A DNA stretch of 6,307 nt, taken from Tissierellia bacterium (lineage in GTDB: Bacteria; Bacillota; Clostridia; Tissierellales; Tepidimicrobiaceae). This document shows, in pieces, positions 1 through 5,573 of this stretch (the first letter of the stretch is position 1; the number at the start of each line of letters is the position of its first letter). The notes beneath the pieces are model-generated. The model was not told the origin of the DNA. It saw only the letters and a program-made list of their open reading frames with translations, and made no database searches. A program made the position numbers and the translations under genes. Where the stretch lies: NCBI GenBank assembly GCA_012798935.1, contig JAAZMG010000082.1:1-6307 (forward strand). The letters run 5' to 3'.

Positions 1-79
1 CAGCTGTTACAATCAATACTATTAAAAACACTGCGATTATAAATCTTGGGAAACCTACTTTATCTATAATTTGTTTCAT
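1..79 (-). CDS. ABC transporter permease, N-terminal fragment (cut by window edge)
   Basis: Only 26 codons are visible, reading MKQIIDKVGFPRFIIAVF and then more hydrophobic residues (LIVLIVTA). This is a short basic N-terminus leading straight into a first membrane helix. The ATG follows the TAA of the ATPase gene with no gap (TAAATG), so the two are almost certainly translationally coupled; the GGTGG within the last ATPase codons can serve as ribosome binding site. A membrane protein directly after a ribose-type double ATPase is, by the known operon layout of this transporter class, expected to be the permease (RbsC/BPD_transp_2-like). The family call is inference from position, because no diagnostic motif lies in the visible part. 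Confidence 0.7.
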   Translation of the reverse strand, partial: MKQIIDKVGFPRFIIAVFLIVLIVTA

Positions 80-1663
80 TTAATTCACCACCTTATCTAA
101 ATCTTCGCCAGCCATTAGAAGTCCAAATTCTTCATCAGAAGCATCTGGAGGAAGGATACCTTTAACTTGTCCATCATAGATGATAGCAATTCTATCAGCT
201 ATTTGACGAAGTTCCCCCAATTCGCTGGAAGTGATGATTATAGTCATGTTATTTTCCCTATTTAATTGTACTAAAGTATCCAATACCAGTTTTTTAGCTC
301 CAATGTCTATACCACGAGTAGGTTCTGATACTAACAACAAATCTGGTTCTAAGGTCAAAGCCCTAGCTATACATACCTTTTGTTGATTACCTCCACTTAG
401 ATATCTAGTATGTTGTGCGGTATCCCTACACCTTATATCCAATTCTTCTACCATCTTGAGAGCATGTTCCCTTATAGCATTTCTATCCATTAAATTCAAT
501 GGGCCAATTTTTTTGATAAATTGATTATGTAGCTCTAAACTGGAATAGGCAATATTAAATTCTATAGAATCATCCAATAAAAGTCCAACATCACGTCTGT
601 CTTCAGACAAAAATGCAATAGAAGAATTTAAGGATTTTCTTGGATTATTTAGTTCTAATTCTTTTTTATCTTTAATAATGGTTCCAGAAGTTTCGTACAG
701 CCCCATAATTCCATTGGCTATACCTAATTTACCTTGGCCTGCTAGACCACCTAGTCCTAAGATTTCTCCCTTTTTTACATTTAAATTTAAGTTTTTGATT
801 CTTTCCCCAGGCATATTAACTTTAAGATTCTTTAATTCTAGAATATGGTCATCTGAAACCACTCTATTTTCATCATCTTTCTTCTCTATTTCAATACTTC
901 TACCCACCATTAATCGGGCTATATCTACAATGGTTATCTCATCGGTCTTTATAGTTTTTACCACTTCTCCATCTCTTAGTATTGTAATAGAATCAGTTAC
1001 CTTTTTTATTTCATCAAGTCGATGGGATATAAATAGGATGGAGATTCCCAGATCACTTAATCTTCTGATTATATCTAAAAATTGTTCTGCTTCTGACTCT
1101 GTAAGTACTGCTGTAGGTTCATCTAATATCAATAGTTTTACCTGTTTTTTATCTATTTCTCTTGCTATCTCTATAAATTGCATATATCCAACAGGTAAAC
1201 CTGCTACAGGCAAATATTCATCAATAGACATATTTAATTTTTTTAATGCAACCTTAGCATCTTTTGCCATAGCCTCTTTGTCTAATTTTTCCAGTTTTGG
1301 ACCAAATATTTTACTTAACAAATTGGGCTTTGTTCTTTCCCTATTTAATTTTATATTTTCAACAATGGTAAAGCCAGGTATAAGCATAAACTCTTGATGC
1401 ACCATACCTATTCCCATTTCCATAGCCTCTTCAGGAGATTTAGGAATTAGTTTTTTACCATTAAAAATTATCTCTCCTTCAAATCCTCCTGTAGAGTGGA
1501 TAACAGGCATTCCAAACAATATGTTCATCAAGGTGGATTTCCCAGCACCGTTTTCTCCTACAAGTCCATGAATTTCTCCTTCTTTAATAGATAGAGAAAC
1601 TTTATCCAATACTTTGTTATCAGAATAAACTTTAGTAATTTCCTTCATTTGGAGTAAATCCAT
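80..1663 (-). CDS. Double-NBD ABC transporter ATPase, ribose/galactose/nucleoside (RbsA/MglA) class
   Basis: Cytoplasmic ATPase of 527 residues, the usual size for the family, with two fused ABC domains that energise an importer. Domain 1 (about 1-255) has Walker A GENGAGKST (36-44), Q-loop Gln90, Walker B LLILDE (177-182) and H-loop His214, all intact. Its signature, however, reads LPVGYMQ (156-162) in place of LSxGxxQ. Domain 2 (about 275-520) has a perfect signature LSGGNQQ (422-428) and the family-typical SEDRR segment (353-357). Its Walker A is GLAGQGKL (306-313, Leu for Ser/Thr), its Walker B is LLLVSE (442-447, Ser for Asp), and SSE replaces the H-loop histidine. One composite ATP site is therefore intact and one degenerate, a known trend in this class. 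The ATG has AGGAGG seven bases upstream. The gene lies 53 bp after the lipoprotein gene and abuts the permease. Substrate is not deducible; sugar or nucleoside is only the family default. Confidence 0.93.
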   Translation of the reverse strand: MDLLQMKEITKVYSDNKVLDKVSLSIKEGEIHGLVGENGAGKSTLMNILFGMPVIHSTGGFEGEIIFNGKKLIPKSPEEAMEMGIGMVHQEFMLIPGFTIVENIKLNRERTKPNLLSKIFGPKLEKLDKEAMAKDAKVALKKLNMSIDEYLPVAGLPVGYMQFIEIAREIDKKQVKLLILDEPTAVLTESEAEQFLDIIRRLSDLGISILFISHRLDEIKKVTDSITILRDGEVVKTIKTDEITIVDIARLMVGRSIEIEKKDDENRVVSDDHILELKNLKVNMPGERIKNLNLNVKKGEILGLGGLAGQGKLGIANGIMGLYETSGTIIKDKKELELNNPRKSLNSSIAFLSEDRRDVGLLLDDSIEFNIAYSSLELHNQFIKKIGPLNLMDRNAIREHALKMVEELDIRCRDTAQHTRYLSGGNQQKVCIARALTLEPDLLLVSEPTRGIDIGAKKLVLDTLVQLNRENNMTIIITSSELGELRQIADRIAIIYDGQVKGILPPDASDEEFGLLMAGEDLDKVVN

Positions 1664-1680
1664 TAAAATACCTCCTCAAC

Positions 1681-1720
1681 TTAAGAAGAAGGAGGTCGTA
1701 TAAACGACCTCACTACTTAA
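1681..1720 (-). terminator. Intercistronic hairpin between lipoprotein and ATPase genes
   Basis: The inverted repeat GAGGTCGT/ACGACCTC (1692-1699 with 1704-1711) has a 4-nt loop. An outer stem of TTAAG type pairs 1681-1688 with 1713-1720 with one mismatch, separated from the inner stem by a small internal loop. Read on the minus strand it begins within the lipoprotein stop codon and is followed by CTTCTTCTTAAG, which is pyrimidine-rich but not a true U-run. It more likely acts as a partial terminator or 3'-end stabiliser that keeps binding-protein mRNA above ATPase/permease mRNA than as a full stop. The structure is seen; the role is inferred. Confidence 0.6.
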
Positions 1721-2892
1721 AATATTTGTGAACCGAAAACAAATAATAAGAAGTTTTTCTTATCATCGTCAATAGGTCTAATCTTTACGTCATCTCCTGC
1801 TATTTCTTTAAGTTTCTCTAGCATAAAATCTTCATCAAGTTTTTCTATTTCACCTTTACAATAAGCCATTGCATACTCTGCTCCGGCATCGATCATAGCC
1901 ATATTTGCAGAATATGTCCAAGTACCAAATCTTCCAGTACCGTCTTTTTCTGCAACTTTTTCTGATATTTGTTCTGCTAAATAATCTAAATCTCCAGCTT
2001 TATCCTCAGGAATTTGTATACCTAATGCGCCTGGATAAGCATGATATGGGCTTGGGCAACATTGTTCAGGGTATATTGCTCCTGTTTCTAATGCTGATTT
2101 GATTAAAGGTTCTTGCATAGCACAGTTAGTACTGAAAAGTGCTGTATCCTTACCATATTTATCAATTTGTCTTGGCACATCTTCCAATATAAATTGTTGG
2201 GCTCCTGAAATACCAGCATCTCCTGTTGGATCTGGTGCATCAACTTCAACGAAGTCAAGTCCTAATTCTTCACAAGTTTCTTTGAATATGTCTCGTCTTT
2301 GAGATAAAAGTTCATAGGACATATGTCTTGGGAATGAATAATGGATGAAGGTTTTAGCCCCCATTTCCTTAGCTGTTTTTATTATAGACTGACCACGTTC
2401 TAATTGGTCTAGTTCCAATACAACGTCGGCACGACTAGCTATAGTGTCTGGATCCTCATGAGGTACTCCAAGGACGAACAGAATATCATCTCTCATCTCT
2501 TTAATCTTATCAATAGCAGCTGCAGTTCCTGGAACGGCTTGGCAGATAATGATTGCCTTAACATCTTCATCAGCGGCTAAACTGGTGATTTGAGCTATGG
2601 TAGTTTCTTGCTCTTCAGTAAATTTGTCAGGATAAGTTACGTGTTTAATAACATCTTTACCATATTTAGCAACTAGATTTTCCCCAGCACGGAATTCCTC
2701 TTCCCCTTGGGATACAGTACCAGTAACCAAACCTATCTTAAAGCCTAATTCTTCACCACCTGTTTCTTCACCAGTTGCTTCTTCACCATTAGAACCTTCC
2801 TCGCCACCGGCTGGTGCTTCTTGCTTACCACAACCGACAGCACTAATAAGTAATAGACCAACTAATAATAATGCTAAAATTTTCTTTTTCAA
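1717..2892 (-). CDS. DUF3798-family lipoprotein, probable ABC substrate-binding protein
   Basis: Secreted, lipid-anchored protein of 391 residues. A basic, hydrophobic signal peptide (1-20) ends in a lipobox AVGC with Cys21 as the lipidated residue. An acidic, Gly/Glu-rich linker follows (about 25-49), then a periplasmic-binding-like fold beginning FKIGLVTGTVSQGEEE. Conserved-looking stretches include AIIICQAVPGTAAAIDKIKE, HYSFPRHMSYE and PEQCCPSPYHAYPG. I recognise this as the DUF3798 group, whose members resemble substrate-binding proteins but have no established ligand. The start is TTG: AAAGGAGGG at 2899-2907 is six bases upstream, and the signal peptide begins exactly there as MKKKILALLL. 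The gene is first in an operon with a ribose-type ATPase and a permease, so it very probably captures the transported solute. Family assignment is from memory of motifs. Confidence 0.85.
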   Translation of the reverse strand: MKKKILALLLVGLLLISAVGCGKQEAPAGGEEGSNGEEATGEETGGEELGFKIGLVTGTVSQGEEEFRAGENLVAKYGKDVIKHVTYPDKFTEEQETTIAQITSLAADEDVKAIIICQAVPGTAAAIDKIKEMRDDILFVLGVPHEDPDTIASRADVVLELDQLERGQSIIKTAKEMGAKTFIHYSFPRHMSYELLSQRRDIFKETCEELGLDFVEVDAPDPTGDAGISGAQQFILEDVPRQIDKYGKDTALFSTNCAMQEPLIKSALETGAIYPEQCCPSPYHAYPGALGIQIPEDKAGDLDYLAEQISEKVAEKDGTGRFGTWTYSANMAMIDAGAEYAMAYCKGEIEKLDEDFMLEKLKEIAGDDVKIRPIDDDKKNFLLFVFGSQIF

Positions 2893-2898
2893 AGCTTT

Positions 2899-2907
2899 CC
2901 CTCCTTT
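2899..2907 (-). promoter_or_regulatory. Strong ribosome binding site that fixes the TTG start
   Basis: AAAGGAGGG on the minus strand lies six bases before the TTG start codon of the lipoprotein gene. No ATG of the same frame precedes the signal peptide, so this site decides the start. Confidence 0.85.
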
Positions 2908-3053
2908 ATATTTTTTCCTTTACCTATAAAAGCTTTAGGTTAGGAATTAAAGCCCATAAATTAAAAAAGAATCATGAATTAAAGGACGAAGCAAAATTTA
3001 TTTTGTAGAATATATCCAAGTTTCAGAAAACTATATCTTTACCAGCTTATTTG

Positions 3054-3083
3054 AAAAAACCAAACATTTCATGGCGTTTGGTT
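3054..3083 (-). terminator. Terminator-like attenuator hairpin in the leader
   Basis: Reading the minus strand, AACCAAAC (3083-3076) pairs perfectly with GTTTGGTT (3065-3058) across a 10-nt loop, and four more T follow, giving a run of six T. This has the form of an intrinsic terminator. It sits about 75-105 nt after the predicted start of transcription and 160 nt before the lipoprotein start codon. It would therefore stop transcription before the operon unless read through or refolded. Stem and U-run are seen directly; premature termination is inferred. Confidence 0.65.
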
Positions 3084-3164
3084 GACAAAAATGGATTTAT
3101 AGTTGTTTACAAAATAAAAATGTTGTCATTAAAAGGTTCATTATATGTATATAGTGTTTCAATT

Positions 3165-3193
3165 ATTATAGTTTACGGCTAGTGTGTTGTCAA
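3165..3193 (-). promoter_or_regulatory. Consensus SigA promoter of the DUF3798 transporter operon
   Basis: On the minus strand, TTGACA (3193-3188) is followed by exactly 17 bases and TATAAT (3170-3165): a perfect match to the vegetative sigma-70/SigA consensus. The predicted start is near 3158. Such a strong core promoter implies that control comes from the leader or from a repressor. Confidence 0.88.
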
Positions 3194-3375
3194 CTTCTTA
3201 ATAATCAAAGATCCTTACAATATATAGGCTCTAATAAATAATATTTAAATAATCATATCAATTATACCAATTATCAAAAATTTCTGCAAGGAATACATTG
3301 GAAATTAAATGGGTATAAATACTTTTTTCTAGAATTTGATAAGACTATGTTAATTGCATAATTGGGAGGATTTTT
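3194..3375. other. AT-rich spacer with no recognisable gene
   Basis: The stretch between the transporter promoter and the terminator of the FUSC-like gene was read on both strands. Its short ATG-initiated frames stop within a few codons. The GGGAGG at 3364-3369 is not followed by a usable start codon. No repeat, RNA or promoter stood out. Confidence 0.6.
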
Positions 3376-3417
3376 AAAAAAACAAAGACAGTCTAAAGTG
3401 AAAGGATGAGGACTGTC
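3376..3417 (-). terminator. Rho-independent terminator of the FUSC-like gene
   Basis: On the minus strand, GACAGTC (3417-3411) pairs with GACTGTC (3393-3387) across a 17-nt loop, followed by TTTGTTTTTTT (3386-3376). It lies about 25 nt after the stop codon of the FUSC-like gene and separates it from the transporter operon. Confidence 0.85.
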
Positions 3418-3442
3418 CTGTTTTGACAAAAAAATCTATCTT

Positions 3443-4333
3443 TTAATTATCAATTGCATTAATCATGTTTTTGATAGAAGCTAACTTACATAGGCTTTTT
3501 TCTAAATGATAATTATATACTAAATCTAGATCATTTTTATTTTCCTCTATTTGAACAGGTATCTTTTTATTAAATAGTCTTTCTAAGGATTTTCGATTAT
3601 TCTCATCTATATAGGGAAGTTTATCTATAGAACAAAGGATGCTTAAATGATTATATGTGCTTTCAAATAGTTCAAATACATGTTCAAAATTAAAACAATC
3701 ATGAGTCTTAAATAAATTTAAGTTAATATCCTTTTTTAGAATGCTATAATTCTTCTCTATACTTACTAGGTCTTTTCTTAATCCATCTAATGATAGACTT
3801 TCTTCTTTCCATATAATATGTTCCACCATATCCTTAAATTCTGAATACATATTGTTAATAGATTCAATTAAACCCTCTTCCATATTAGGTGGAAGAATAA
3901 AGTAGTTTATGAGAGTTCCTATAGTTAATCCAAAAAATGTATCTAAAGTTCTATAAAGGGCATAACTTACCCGACTACCTTCTTCATAATTGAGTATAAT
4001 AGATAAAAACACCATTGCGGAGAGTGTAATTGGCTTTTTTAACTTAAATAGATTACATATATATATTATTATTATAATTCCTATGCCTATGAAAATAGGG
4101 TTTTCAGGTGCAATTAAAGAGAACAGTAATGCAATAGTAGCTCCTAATATAGTACTATACATTCTATTTCTTCCCATATAGAAGGACTCGGATACAGAAG
4201 ACTGCATAGCGATTATTGCAGCAATACCTGCAAAAAAGGGACTTTTTAAATTAAATATTTGAGATAAAAATATGGTTAAAGATACGGCAATAGCAGTTTT
4301 AATGGTGCGCATACCAATCTTTTTAAATTCCAT
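3443..4333 (-). CDS. FUSC / aromatic acid exporter (ArAE, DUF939)-like membrane protein
   Basis: Protein of 296 residues. The N-terminal half (about 10-149) is a bundle of roughly six hydrophobic helices; the C-terminal half (150-296) is soluble and helical. It opens with KKIGMRTIKTAIAVSL and closes the membrane part with RTLDTFFGLTIGTLINYF (128-145), both typical of the FUSC/aromatic-acid-exporter group. Efflux of small aromatic acids is the family proposal, not proven for this clade. I chose the ATG at 4333, which has AAAGGA eight to nine bases upstream. A longer frame from TTG at 4393 would add 20 residues, but that TTG lies inside the -35 box of the gene's own promoter. It is monocistronic, with its own promoter and terminator, and divergent from the VTT-domain gene. 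Confidence 0.8.
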   Translation of the reverse strand: MEFKKIGMRTIKTAIAVSLTIFLSQIFNLKSPFFAGIAAIIAMQSSVSESFYMGRNRMYSTILGATIALLFSLIAPENPIFIGIGIIIIIYICNLFKLKKPITLSAMVFLSIILNYEEGSRVSYALYRTLDTFFGLTIGTLINYFILPPNMEEGLIESINNMYSEFKDMVEHIIWKEESLSLDGLRKDLVSIEKNYSILKKDINLNLFKTHDCFNFEHVFELFESTYNHLSILCSIDKLPYIDENNRKSLERLFNKKIPVQIEENKNDLDLVYNYHLEKSLCKLASIKNMINAIDN

Positions 4334-4364
4334 AAAAATCATCCTTTTAACATAATGTATAAGT

Positions 4365-4393
4365 ATTATACCAACCAAATATAAATAGGACAA
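4365..4393 (-). promoter_or_regulatory. SigA-type promoter of the FUSC-like gene
   Basis: On the minus strand, TTGTCC (4393-4388, four of six matches to TTGACA) is followed by 17 bases and a perfect TATAAT (4370-4365). The -10 carries the TG extension (TGGTATAAT). The start of transcription would fall near 4358, downstream of the alternative TTG start, which supports the ATG at 4333. Confidence 0.75.
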
Positions 4394-4422
4394 GATGTAG
4401 AATTGTTACTTAGGTATGAAAA

Positions 4423-4451
4423 TGGAAATAGGAATTAGAATATACTATAAT
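4423..4451 (+). promoter_or_regulatory. Probable promoter of the VTT-domain gene
   Basis: A perfect TATAAT at 4446-4451 lies 17 bases after a weak -35 (TGGAAA, 4423-4428). Transcription would start near 4458, about 25 nt before the ATG. The weak -35 fits a regulated promoter, and the -10 lies inside a palindrome. Confidence 0.5.
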
Positions 4452-4463
4452 ACTATTATAGTA
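4443..4463. repeat. 21-bp perfect palindrome over the -10 box, operator-like
   Basis: TACTATAATA (4443-4452) and TATTATAGTA (4454-4463) are perfect reverse complements around a single central C. The left arm contains the TATAAT of the plus-strand promoter and the right arm reaches the expected start of transcription. A dimeric repressor bound here would block that promoter. In AT-rich DNA shorter palindromes are common, but 10-bp arms are notable. No regulator gene is visible in the window. Confidence 0.5.
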
Positions 4464-4482
4464 ATAATAAGAGGTGTAAAAT

Positions 4483-5163
4483 ATGAGTAAAAATAAGGGA
4501 AGTTTGAAGTTGTTATTTATTGTTGGTTTTATATTAGCATTTGTCTACCTAATGGTTGGTTTAAATATTTTTAACAAGGATATTTTATTAGAATTATTTA
4601 CTACAAGAGAAGAAAGCCCAGGCTTTGGAATATTCTTTACAGGTTTTATAACCATTTTAATGGTGTTTTTTGTTCCCATATCTTGGTTTTCTGCCTTAGG
4701 GGCTTTTTTCTTTGGATTAAGGGGTTTTGTCTATCTCATTACTGGTGGAATTATAAGCTCCATTATATCTTTCTACATAGCTAAAATATTTAGGCAGGAT
4801 GTTATCAAGATTGTTGACAGGATTTATTATAGAAAAAAACGGGATGTAAGTTTAGAACAAGTTTCAAACCAGATTGAAAAACATGGAGTAGGTTATGTTT
4901 TCTTTATGAGGAGTATGCCTTTTATCCCTTTTAGCATTGCAAACTATGTTTCTGGTACTAGTTCTATATCTTTAAGAGATTATGTTTTAGGGACTATATT
5001 GGGTTTAGTACCAGGTCAATTTATTACTACTTATTTTTTTGCAAAGGCTGTTGATATAAGGAAGAATCCATTGGGAGCTTTAATAGCTGCAGCTATTAAA
5101 GGAGTATATGTTTTAATAGTTATTTTGTGGCAAAGAAAAAGCAAATATAAAACTAAAGAATAA
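4483..5163 (+). CDS. TVP38/TMEM64 (VTT-domain, DedA-related) membrane protein
   Basis: Integral membrane protein of 226 residues, the usual length for the family. An N-terminal helix (about 9-28) precedes the VTT core. The core includes P65, SALGAFFFGLRG (70-81), a helix through 84-102, a cytoplasmic basic stretch (about 104-134), and the hallmark RSMPFIPFSIANYVSG (143-158). Then come GLVPGQF (174-180) and a last helix (about 197-216) ending in a Lys-rich tail. Relatives are bacterial YdjX/YdjZ-type proteins and eukaryotic TMEM41/VMP1. Lipid scrambling or lipid-carrier transport is established for some relatives only, so the role here is open. GAGGTG at 4471-4476 with six bases of spacing fixes the ATG. 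There is no terminator after the gene, and the -35 of the flagellar promoter lies in its last codons. Confidence 0.9.
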   Translation: MSKNKGSLKLLFIVGFILAFVYLMVGLNIFNKDILLELFTTREESPGFGIFFTGFITILMVFFVPISWFSALGAFFFGLRGFVYLITGGIISSIISFYIAKIFRQDVIKIVDRIYYRKKRDVSLEQVSNQIEKHGVGYVFFMRSMPFIPFSIANYVSGTSSISLRDYVLGTILGLVPGQFITTYFFAKAVDIRKNPLGALIAAAIKGVYVLIVILWQRKSKYKTKE

Positions 5164-5181
5164 ACTGTATCTAGTCGATAT
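5154..5181 (+). promoter_or_regulatory. SigD (sigma-28) type flagellar promoter before flaG
   Basis: TAAA (5154-5157), 16 bases, then GTCGATAT (5174-5181). This matches the Bacillus SigD consensus TAAA-N14-16-GCCGATAT with a single mismatch in the -10. The -35 lies inside the last codons of the VTT-domain gene. Transcription would start near 5188, just before the flaG ribosome binding site. Late flagellar genes such as flaG and fliD are classic targets of this sigma factor. Confidence 0.75.
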
Positions 5182-5212
5182 AAAGTATAGAATGGGAAAA
5201 GGAGGGCTGGGT

Positions 5213-5563
5213 ATGCAAATTGATGGGGTGACCAATTGTAGGTATAATGAAGCAAATAGAAATATCCCAAACCCAATAAAAAGTGGGATTAGGGATCAAA
5301 ATGTTAAATCAGCTGAACAATTAGAGCAAAAGAGATATACGGAAGATGAACTTATTAGAAGTATAGAATCAGCTAATAAACAGTTTGTTGCTTACGATAG
5401 AAGGTTTGAGTTTTCAATCCATGAAAAAACAAAGCATATTATGGTAAAGGTCATTGATGTTACAACAGATGAAATAATTAGAGAAATACCTCCTGAAAAG
5501 ATATTGGATTTGGTAGCTGCTATCTGGGAAATATCCGGTATAATAGTAGATGAAAGGGTGTAG
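5213..5563 (+). CDS. flaG: FlaG-family flagellar protein
   Basis: Small cytoplasmic or exported protein of 116 residues, typical for FlaG. The N-terminal part (1-45) is polar and variable. The conserved core is at 65-99, with FEFSIHEKTKHIMVKVID and TTDEIIREIPPEKILD: the F-F--H---I-VKV-D--T-E-IREIPPEK pattern that defines the family. FlaG affects flagellar filament length or assembly in several bacteria, but its exact job is unsettled. I chose the ATG at 5213 because AAAAGGAGGG (5197-5206) is six bases upstream. An in-frame ATG at 5192 overlaps the space before that site and has no binding site of its own. The gene lies 10 bp before fliD, in the usual flaG-fliD order. Confidence 0.9.
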   Translation: MQIDGVTNCRYNEANRNIPNPIKSGIRDQNVKSAEQLEQKRYTEDELIRSIESANKQFVAYDRRFEFSIHEKTKHIMVKVIDVTTDEIIREIPPEKILDLVAAIWEISGIIVDERV

Positions 5564-5573
5564 GTGTTGAAAT

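Larger units (their letters stand above)
2893..3158 (-). promoter_or_regulatory. Long structured 5' leader of the DUF3798 transporter operon
   Basis: About 265 nt separate the predicted transcription start (near 3158) from the TTG start codon. The leader holds a 6-bp long-range pairing TGACAA/TTGTCA just upstream of a terminator-like hairpin at 3054-3083. Several AT-rich hairpins follow, and close to the start codon there are mutually exclusive pairings around two AAAGCTTT copies (2929-2936 and 2891-2898). No known riboswitch consensus was recognised; the purine, TPP, preQ1 and SAM patterns I looked for are absent. The layout suggests regulation by attenuation and possibly by start-site occlusion. 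Function is inferred. Confidence 0.5.

Noticed and set aside
678..1397. 239-codon plus-strand open frame
   Set aside because: It lies wholly antisense to the well-supported ATPase gene, has low-complexity Ser/Phe/Ile-rich composition and no family features. It is a shadow frame.
1905..2302. Two plus-strand open frames opposite the lipoprotein gene
   Set aside because: Both are antisense to the DUF3798 gene, without ribosome binding sites or recognisable domains.
3098..3142. Short leader peptide frame on the minus strand (MNLLMTTFLFCKQL)
   Set aside because: No ribosome binding site precedes its ATG and it has no run of a regulatory amino acid, so a peptide-based attenuator is not supported.
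3084..3160. Possible purine riboswitch (TATAAT-like start, GTAAAC and CAACTAT segments in the leader)
   Set aside because: The P2 stem, the GATATGG loop and the GTTTCTACC junction are absent, and only about 40 nt lie between the end segments, too few for the aptamer. The similarity is superficial.
3364..3375. GGGAGG on the plus strand as ribosome binding site of a hidden small gene
   Set aside because: No start codon follows at proper distance, and the next ATG frame (near 3406) stops after six codons within the terminator hairpin.
5192..5212. Upstream in-frame ATG for flaG (seven extra residues)
   Set aside because: The strong AAAAGGAGGG site lies downstream of this ATG and is correctly spaced for the ATG at 5213.
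5031..5276. 81-codon minus-strand open frame across the VTT/flaG junction
   Set aside because: It overlaps two well-supported plus-strand genes and a promoter, and its composition is that of a reverse-complement shadow.
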